A DNA stretch of 64,000 nucleotides from Sweltsa coloradensis (lineage: Eukaryota > Arthropoda > Insecta > Plecoptera > Chloroperlidae), in NCBI GenBank assembly GCA_024449915.1, contig JAMZAV010000302.1, positions 1,550,001 through 1,614,000 of the forward strand. Direction: 5' to 3'. Each line of letters begins with the position of its first letter. The stretch's first letter is position 1. Shown piece after piece: positions 11,801-20,800 of this stretch. The notes beneath the pieces are model-generated. The model was not told the DNA's origin and did not search any database. It saw only the letters and a program-made list of their open reading frames with translations. The translations under genes and the position numbers were made by a program.

Positions 11801-14800
11801 TCAATGGCGTCAACAGATCAGTTGTAAAAACAATTAGGTACGTACAATAAATAAATACTAGTCATGAACTCATTTTCAAGGTAAATGAATCCCTAAAATA
11901 GCAGTGCAATACAATGCCTGCCAAATATGATACTTTTGTGATATGTTGGCACTTAAACATAAATTTGGGTAAGTTCTAGGGACGTCATAGGGTACCCGGG
12001 TTACCTCGGATTCGAATCTTTATTGGGTACTTGTTTATTGAAAAAAAAAGAAAAAAAATATGCGACTTTAGTAGAAAATGGAAGGTTTTTACTTTTTAAC
12101 TGCTGCGCCGTGCGTAGTAAGGAGCGAGTAGAACGCCGCAGGCCCCCCACCAGCTGACTGAGTACAGACTGCCCGCTGCCTGGCCCGTCGAGCGAGGCTG
12201 GCCGGCTGGCGACCCCCCTCCCACCCACCCGCCGCTATTAAGGAAGACTGGGCTGCCGAGCCGGACGAAGATGCTATATAAATCACACTGCTGTGTTTGC
12301 GTCATTGTTCAAGCAACTTCCAGGTTGCGATGACGTCACGGAAGAGGACGTGACGGAATGGGTGGCCGCCGACTGCTAGGTTTTGTCTCACAACAGTAGA
12401 AGATAAGCTTATCGCTTCCGGGTATCTTCTTGTAGACGCTTCCGAACGACCTTCAACCGCTCTGGGAGGGGGGGGGGGGGAACTCGATTCCTGGAAGGTC
12501 AGGAACCGGATTCTAATTTTACTACCCTATGACATCCCTAGTAAGTTCTTACACCAACTCTTTATATTGAGAACAAATATTTTCAAAGGTTTTTTGTTGA
12601 TAAAAACTGAAAAGAGGTCATTTCAAATAGGCCTACTAGCAAATAGTGTACCTAAGATTCACACATGCACACTTACAGTGGCCTGTAATAAATAAATAAA
12701 TGTGTCCTGTTCCTGTACCTTTTTTCATGTGGAGTAGGAGCAGAAGAGAACCAACACATAAAACAACCAACACTACATTCAAACGTTATTATTTGGTCAA
12801 CATGAGTGTCAACCTCGGTGATTGGGGAGAGAGAGACCATTCATGCATATCTTTACAAAGAGAGTCATTGCTGTGCCCTGATATGTATTGTCTGTATTTC
12901 TAGAGACATCTGTGAACGGGGCCGTTGCTGCGATAGCAGGCGACGCGAGATGCTGACTCTTCGCTCAATAAAGCACCGGCTTGAGGCCAAAACTGTTTTT
13001 TATGAGGAGCAGATAAACTATTACAACCAGTATACTAACAAGTGTCTTGAAAACCTCAACACTGGCAAAAGGTAAGATATTTTAATATACAGAGGTAAAG
13101 AGGTATGGGAGAAACTTTTTATAACACAGAGTGAATTTTTAGTTCTGATCCCCAATCTTGTTTGAGTAAGCAATGTTTTGAGTTTATACATTAAACATTA
13201 ACACTCTTTAGTGTGCTCTAATTTGTATGTATACTACCTAAGTTTTTTAACTCATTCCTTAAAAATAATGTTAAAAATGTCTACTTCTATAATGAACTGT
13301 ACGTATGTAGAATGTATACACATTTTGACTGCAGATCATTTTTAGGTCTATCCAATGAGCTCACATTTATGTTGTCACGTCACGTCTAGGAATGTGCACA
13401 CATTGAAATCGTCCGGCAAGCACCCGGCCAAGCTGAAGTCGAAGCTTACTCTACGCTACACGGCAGCCAAGTTGCACGAGAAGGGAATTCTCTCCGAGGT
13501 CCAGGGTCTTCCACAGTCACAGCTGAAGAATGTGCAGTTTGAAATTACTCCCACAGAGGGGGCGGGGATCTTCACCATACAGGGGAAGTTCATGGGCGTT
13601 GTTATGGAAACGGTAAGTGCACATTTCAAGTTGATCTTCCATTAGATGTTGCGGTGTATTTTAAAGCTGTCATAATATAAGTAGCATTGATGGTAGTGAC
13701 GGCTGGCACGTTGAGGCAACTGCTGCAAAGTCTCTCCAGAGAATCGGGCTTTTTGACTTCATTATTGATTGAGTTGTAGTACTACAAAATTCATTTTCCA
13801 ATTTTACACTCTTTAGCACAGACGTTATACTCGTTTGCAAATATTTAAGCATACTATAGACCTACTGTGATAGATTTGGTTATGAGTTCGGTATTTGTGA
13901 GCGAGAGTGCTGCACTGCAAAACCCTCATTCTTCGCATCTGCATGACACGATTGAGAAACCTTTGTGAATCGCCTCTTGACGTGAGCGGTGGATGTCTCT
14001 CGATTTGCCAGGCTTGTGCTAGTGGCTCTATCCGGGATGCGACTGCCAGCTAGTAGCAGCTGGACTAAGGCGAGCCGAGTTGTGCAGCTCCGAGCTTCCA
14101 CCCAGCAAGCAGTCGGGTCACGTCCGGTTGGTTCCCAGCTTTTATTGGCCTTGACAGATGGGGTACCCGACTACAGGGTTGCCATTTTTACGGATTTTAA
14201 GGCTACAAAATGGATCAACGGATTTTGATTCCAGTTTGTAGATTTAAAAAAAACATTTTTTTTTACGCTGTTTCCAACTAGTGCTGGGAAAAATAGATAT
14301 TTTGTGGGAATATTATCGATATCAAAATTTACACAAAAAAATGCAAAATTGAATAATTTTGGTGGAGGTGCCGGGTCATAAGACGCGATTGTGAAATCGT
14401 AAAAATCGTTAAATCCGTTTAAATTATGGTGATACCTTATCAACCTAATTTTAAATTTGAAAAAAAAATAACAAACATTTATTTACTAACTATTTGATAT
14501 ATCAATATCAGGGGCGGCTCGTGAGTTATTATTGTGGGGGTGCACATAATTTCGAAGTCTTATTCTGCGGGAATCAAAGGGGTCTGGGTCCCAGCCCCAG
14601 CCGCCGGAGGCGAAATTTTTTTCACACACTAGTGGTCTGAAGTACCCGGAAAACGACTTTAGAGTATATTTTTTGAATTTATTGGTCGGGAAAAATTCCC
14701 CTATGTGTAATTGTCAATTGTGGAAAACCCTCCAAAAAATTAATTATTATATGCTTGATTAAAATATTAATTAGGCTACTTGAATAATGTCCCTTCATCT

Positions 14801-17800
14801 CCTCCGACACGTGCCTCAAACATTTCTAATTGTTCGTCCAATGATCGTTTTAAAAAACTGTTTATTTTTAGATCGCTTATTACCGAAGTCATATTATAAT
14901 TTCACTTTACGGCACGATTATAATTTTAACACTGTTCACTTGAAAACTTCACCAACCCTGTCGCCAACAACTTTCACTGGCTACTGGCCGGAGTGTGGGG
15001 GTGAATGAATGGTGCGAGCACAATACCAAGGCGCTTGAATGGAAGTAACGGTTTTGACCCTTGTGCACGTGCACCAAGCCCAGCTATACCAGACGTTCTA
15101 ATAATAAAAGACCACCTGAGGCGGGTCCTGCCGGCCGATGCGTAGAAAACCATGTAAAAATGTGTGCACATTCAGAGTGTCATCCCACAGCGGCAGCACT
15201 TACTGCAGAATGACTCCTGCCGAATATGCCTCGCTCTGGGCCGGCCGAAATATCCATACAAACAATCCAACGATTTATTGGGAATATTACGAGATTGGCT
15301 TCGAACCTTGAATTTGGAATTTAGTTCGCGCAAATATTTGGGGGTGCACGTGCACCTGTGCACCTATACACGAGCCGCCCCTGATCAATATCATATCAAA
15401 ATTGGTACATTTAGGCATTAAAAGGATTTTCAAGGAATTGAGTGTTTCATTTAAAAGGATTTGTAGTGACCTACTTTATCTACTAATTGTACAACCTGAC
15501 ATTTTACTTATCTAGAAGGCTGTGACTTCCAACCACCAGCCAATTGTTATGTTAGATCATTGTTGATGAGAACAAAATTAATGAATGGGTAACTTTCTCA
15601 TCTGCTGTTTTGGAAAGAAGATGTGTTTTTCTGTAGTTGTTCCAATGTGAATCTTAATAAATGTTATTATTTAGCTTACTCAATAATGTAATCATTATGA
15701 CTTCCACAGATTTTTGATGTGCTCAAACAGGATTGGACACAAACAAAAAAAACACCCAAGCTAAATTTTTTGGGGGTCAGTGAAATTGAAGTCTTTGCTT
15801 TTGCTTTGCTCATCCAATTATCTTATTGTAGCATCCGCGATGCAAAGATGATTCAGATAGCGCTTTTTGCGTTTTTTGTTAGTACCCGAATGATGCACAA
15901 GCAGCACTGTAGATATTCAGAGCCACAAAGATCGTAAAAGCAAGCTACATCATTCAGTAGGCCTTGTATAATCTACGTGGTTTGATCTGCAAACTAGGCT
16001 AGGCTCCAAGCTGCTTGGCTTTGGAAAAGGACTTTATTTGATGTTTGTTTGTGTTTTCTTTCAGTTATTTAGTTTCATTTGTTATTTACAACATCCTACA
16101 CAAATTGTTATTTATCAAAACACAAGAATCAACAATCCAATAACTAGGAAAACGCTTAAGTCCCACCGCATTGATGGATGAGCTTTTTGGTAAGTTTTTA
16201 GTTTGCGTAGGACCATTTTTCCTTTGCAAGTGCTTTTTAAATGCATTGTAGGTGATTGTTGTCAAGTTTCTATTGTTATTATTATAAACTAAAAAAACTC
16301 ATATTAAAACCTTTATTCCATGGATTCTAGCTAACTTTTTCAAATTTTTCTTTCAGAAAGCAATACATCACCATTACCTTAATGTCCATGTAAAATACTA
16401 GGAAAACGCTTAAGTCCCGCCGCGTTGATGGATGAGCGTTTTTGTAAGTTTTTAGTTTTTGTAGGACCACTTTTCCTTTGCAAGTGCTTTTTGAATACAT
16501 TGTAGGTGATTGTTGTTAAGTTTCTATTGTTACTTGTTAATTGTTACTATAAACCTAAAAAAAACTCATATTAAAACCTTTATTTCTATGGATTCTGGCT
16601 AACTTTTTCAACTTTTTCTTTCAAAAAGCAATACATCACCATTACTTTAATGTCCATGTGAAATATGAACGTTGTAGCCCCACCCGTTTGGTCAGAATCG
16701 GCCCAAATGTCACGAAAATATCGCACTAAAAATAGTAAAAAATCGTGAAAGTACGATATTCATGAGAAATATTTCTTCGATTGTACCCAAAAACGTGCCA
16801 GGTCTAAGTTTAAAGATTTCGAAGGTCTCCAGAAAATTTCATCGCAATTGGAGTATCGGTTTAGCCGGAATCGTGTTAACAAACACACAAAAATACAAAC
16901 AGAAAAAACAAGAAAAACGAAAAAAAATCGTAAAATTGCGATTTTCATAAGAAATAATTTTTCGATTGCGCTCAAAAAGGTGGCAGTTCTAAGTTCAAAG
17001 ATTTCAAAGGTCTCCAGAAAATTTCATCGCAATTGGAGTATCGGTTTAGCCGGAATCGTGTTAACAAACACACAAAAATACAAACAAAAACAAATAAGAA
17101 AAACGAAAAAAATCGTAAAATTGCGATTTTCAAGAGAAATAATTTTTTGATCAATTTTTCGTACGGTGCAGTTCTAAGTTCAGAGATTTCGAAGGTCTCC
17201 ATAAAATTTCATCGCAATCGGAGTATCGGTTTAGCCGGAATCGTGTTCACAGACATACAAAAATACAAAAAAAAGAAAGAAAGAAAAAAAACATTCCGGA
17301 TTTTTTTCTCCAGTGTAGTAGAATGGAATCTTTGCTTCGCTCGCTACGCTCATCCAATGACCGTCTGGTCAGAATCGGCCCTAATGTCACGAAAATATCG
17401 CACTAAAAATCGAAAAAAATCGTAAAAGTATGATATTCATGAGAAATATTTCTTTGATTGTACCCAAAAACGTGGCAGGTCTAAGTTCAGAGATATTGAA
17501 GGTCTCCAGAAAATTTTATCGCAATTGGAGTATCGGTTTAGCCGGAATCGTGTTAACAAACACACAAAAATACAAACAGAAAAAAACAAGAAAAAAAAAA
17601 TTCGTAAAATTGCGATTTTCATGAGAAATAATTTTTCGATTGCGCTCAAAAATGTGTCAGTTCTAAGTTCCAAGATTTCAAAGGTCTCCAGAAAGTTTCA
17701 TCGCAATTGGAGTATCGGTTTAGCCGGAATCGTGTTAACCAACAGACAAAAATACGAGAAAAAAAAACATTCCGGATTTTTTTCTCCAGTGTAGTAGAAT

Positions 17801-20800
17801 GGAATCTTCGCTTCGCTCGCTACGCTCATCCAATTATTGTCACTGTCAGCACCACTTCTCATGTACATCGCCAACCATGGGTACGTTCCGAATGATGCTC
17901 CCACGTGCCCACAACACCCAGACATGCCCAAGATGCCCGAGGTTTAACATTGGGCGTTATGGGCGTTGTGATGGCGGCGGTGTTTATGGAATGCTTTGGG
18001 CACGCCCAAGCTGCAAGTTAGCATCATACGGAACGTACCCAATGTTGTGTTAAAAAAGAAGACGGTAATCCAGAAGGCCCTGGACTTTTCTCAATTTTTG
18101 TAGCTACAGTGCTGCTTACGCATCCTTCTGTAACTAACATTGTGAAGCTTTTCTCTTTATGCGCTACATCGCAATTGTGTTCCTTTGCCATGGGCGCCGG
18201 CAGGAATTTTAGCAGGGGGGGGCAACAATCACAATTTGTAGTTTAGTTGGGCAAGCACGGGGGGGTTGGGGGGCGGAGCCCCCCAACAATAGCGCCGCAG
18301 GCGAAATTTTTGAAAATCAGGTTTTTAGAATGCATTTGGTGGGTTTTAGAAAAAAGTAGTGGGCTGAATACGATACCGAAATTATGTAATTTTTGTGCAG
18401 TAGATACTAGAAAGTAAACAAAAAAACATTGTGTCTCAACTTTTATACGGTTACTAAAATGGGTTATGAGTTGAAAATGAGACACACGTTTCAAAAATAA
18501 AGGCTTTATTTTAATTGCATAAAATTATAATGAATGTGACTGTTTTGATCACATTTTCTTTTCTTACATAAACTGCAACTTGTAAGTTCTCTCCAGTTGC
18601 AATGCAATGTGGAATAAAAATATAAAACATAAACACGTTCTTAGAGGTCTACATCGACTAATAATTTACTAGCCTACAAATCATAGAAACGATATCTTGT
18701 TACAGTATTATTATTTATTTCAATAAATCATACACATAATATCACATAACATAAAATAAATGGAAAACGGGCGTGATTGACTAGACCCAAAAAGGAAAAT
18801 GCGAAATTTCAATACATTACTAAGTACTAAAAACAAACAAACTAGCAACACTCTGCTCCCGATCAGATCATTAAATATATTATTATTATTATTAATATAA
18901 ATTTTCAATTGAATTTCGGTTTCACAAAAACATTAATTTATATGTAATAAACGCATATCACTAGTTAAAATTTATTTTTCCTGAAATCCAGGGGGGGGCA
19001 AGCGCCCCCCCTTGCCCCCCCCCCTCCCGGCGCCCATGTCCTTTGCGTCAAAAATCATAATTGTCAAACTTGTTAAATACTATACATGTGAAGTACATCA
19101 ACAATGCACATGGTTTTGTAAGTTCAGCTTAGAAATACATATTTTCAACTTTTTACTCTCTAATCATATCTAGGGCGACAGTCGTTCGCCCGCAGCCAAG
19201 CGCACGCGACTGCTAGTAGGCGATGATAACTCGACCCTGTTTACTCCTACCCAAGTTGGAGGGTTTTCGGCTATCAGCACATGCCGTCCCGAAAGATTTA
19301 CAATCTTGAAACCCAGTATGTGACCTGATATGTGGTCCATGGCATACAAAAAAAGAATTAGTCCGATCCGATAACCCGTTCTGTGTTAAAAAAGTGCATA
19401 AAATTCGACGAAAATCTTCCGGCTGCCTGGGTGGTTGGTTGGTTGGAGGGGGGGGGGGGGATTCTGTCAGAGAGGAATAAGAGCCTACAGAGAAAACGGT
19501 ACATCTTACAACTATGAAACTTGGACCACACTTAGATGTACCTCAGACTCACATACTTCCGCCGAGAGGCAAGTAATATTCCACCCCCAACACCCCCTAA
19601 ATCATCCCTTAAAATTGGAATAATTCATAGCTCTAACCCAAAATTGAATTTTTAATCAAATAAGTTATTAAAATTATGTTCTAATGTGTTTTAACCCAAT
19701 CGGCCTATTCTCATTATATTCATAACATTTTGTCAATTCCATCCCTAGTAGTTTATATTATTTTTACCTTGATTTCCAGCATTCACCATGAAGGCACCTA
19801 ATGAGTTATCATCATCATGAAATTTGACATGATGGTACATAATAATATGAAAAATAATCCGCCGAGAGGCAAGCGATATTCCACCCCCTAAAATTGGAAT
19901 AATTCATAGCTCTTACCTAAAATTTATGTTTTTTTCAAATAAGTTATTAAAATAATGTTTTAATGTGTTTTAAACAATCGGCCAATTCTCATTTCCTAAA
20001 TCACATTTTTCAACCCCCATCCCTTATAGTTTATATATTATTTTTACCTTGATTTCCAGCATTCACCATGAAGGCACCTAATGAGTTATCACTTATCAGC
20101 ATGAAATTTGGCATGATGGTGCATACAAATATGAAAAATAATCCGCCGAGAGGCAAGCAATATTCCACCCCCAACCCCCATAAATTGTCCCCTAAAATTG
20201 GAATAATTCATAGCTCTAACCCAAAATTGAATTTTTATTCAAATTAGTAAATTATGTTTTAATGTGTTTTAACCCAATCGGCCTATTCTCATTTCCTTTA
20301 CCACATTTTTTCAACCCCCATCCCTAACAGTTTATATTATTTTTACCTTGATTTCCAGCATTCACCATGAAGGCACCGAATGAGTTATCAGCATGAAATT
20401 TGGCATGATGGTACATAATAATATGAAACATAATAATCCGCCGGGAGGCAAGCGATATTTCACCCCCACTGTTCCCTACCACCCTTAACTTTGGGAAAAA
20501 CGTTAGGTCGTATTTAATACAATTTGAATATTTTAATTGCTGATTAAAATTATGCATCAATGTGTTATAGTCTGGTCAACAAATCATTCACACAAAAACC
20601 CAAGACGACATTAACCATAGGAAATTTAATAAAAACATTGTATATTGCCAACTACAGATTGTAAACAAAAACAAATATGGTAGCTTTTGAGATGTTGTAG
20701 GCTTTCACGACCTGTAGATGTCTTCTGTATGATCCCTGGGCTGTTTCGTCGTGTCGATGATGAGGCACTGCTCGACGTTTCGCCACCCATGTTGTGGCTT

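Noticed and set aside
19559..20545. CRISPR-like array
   Set aside because: Unit length near 290 bp with no short repeat/unique spacer alternation; the host is clearly eukaryotic.
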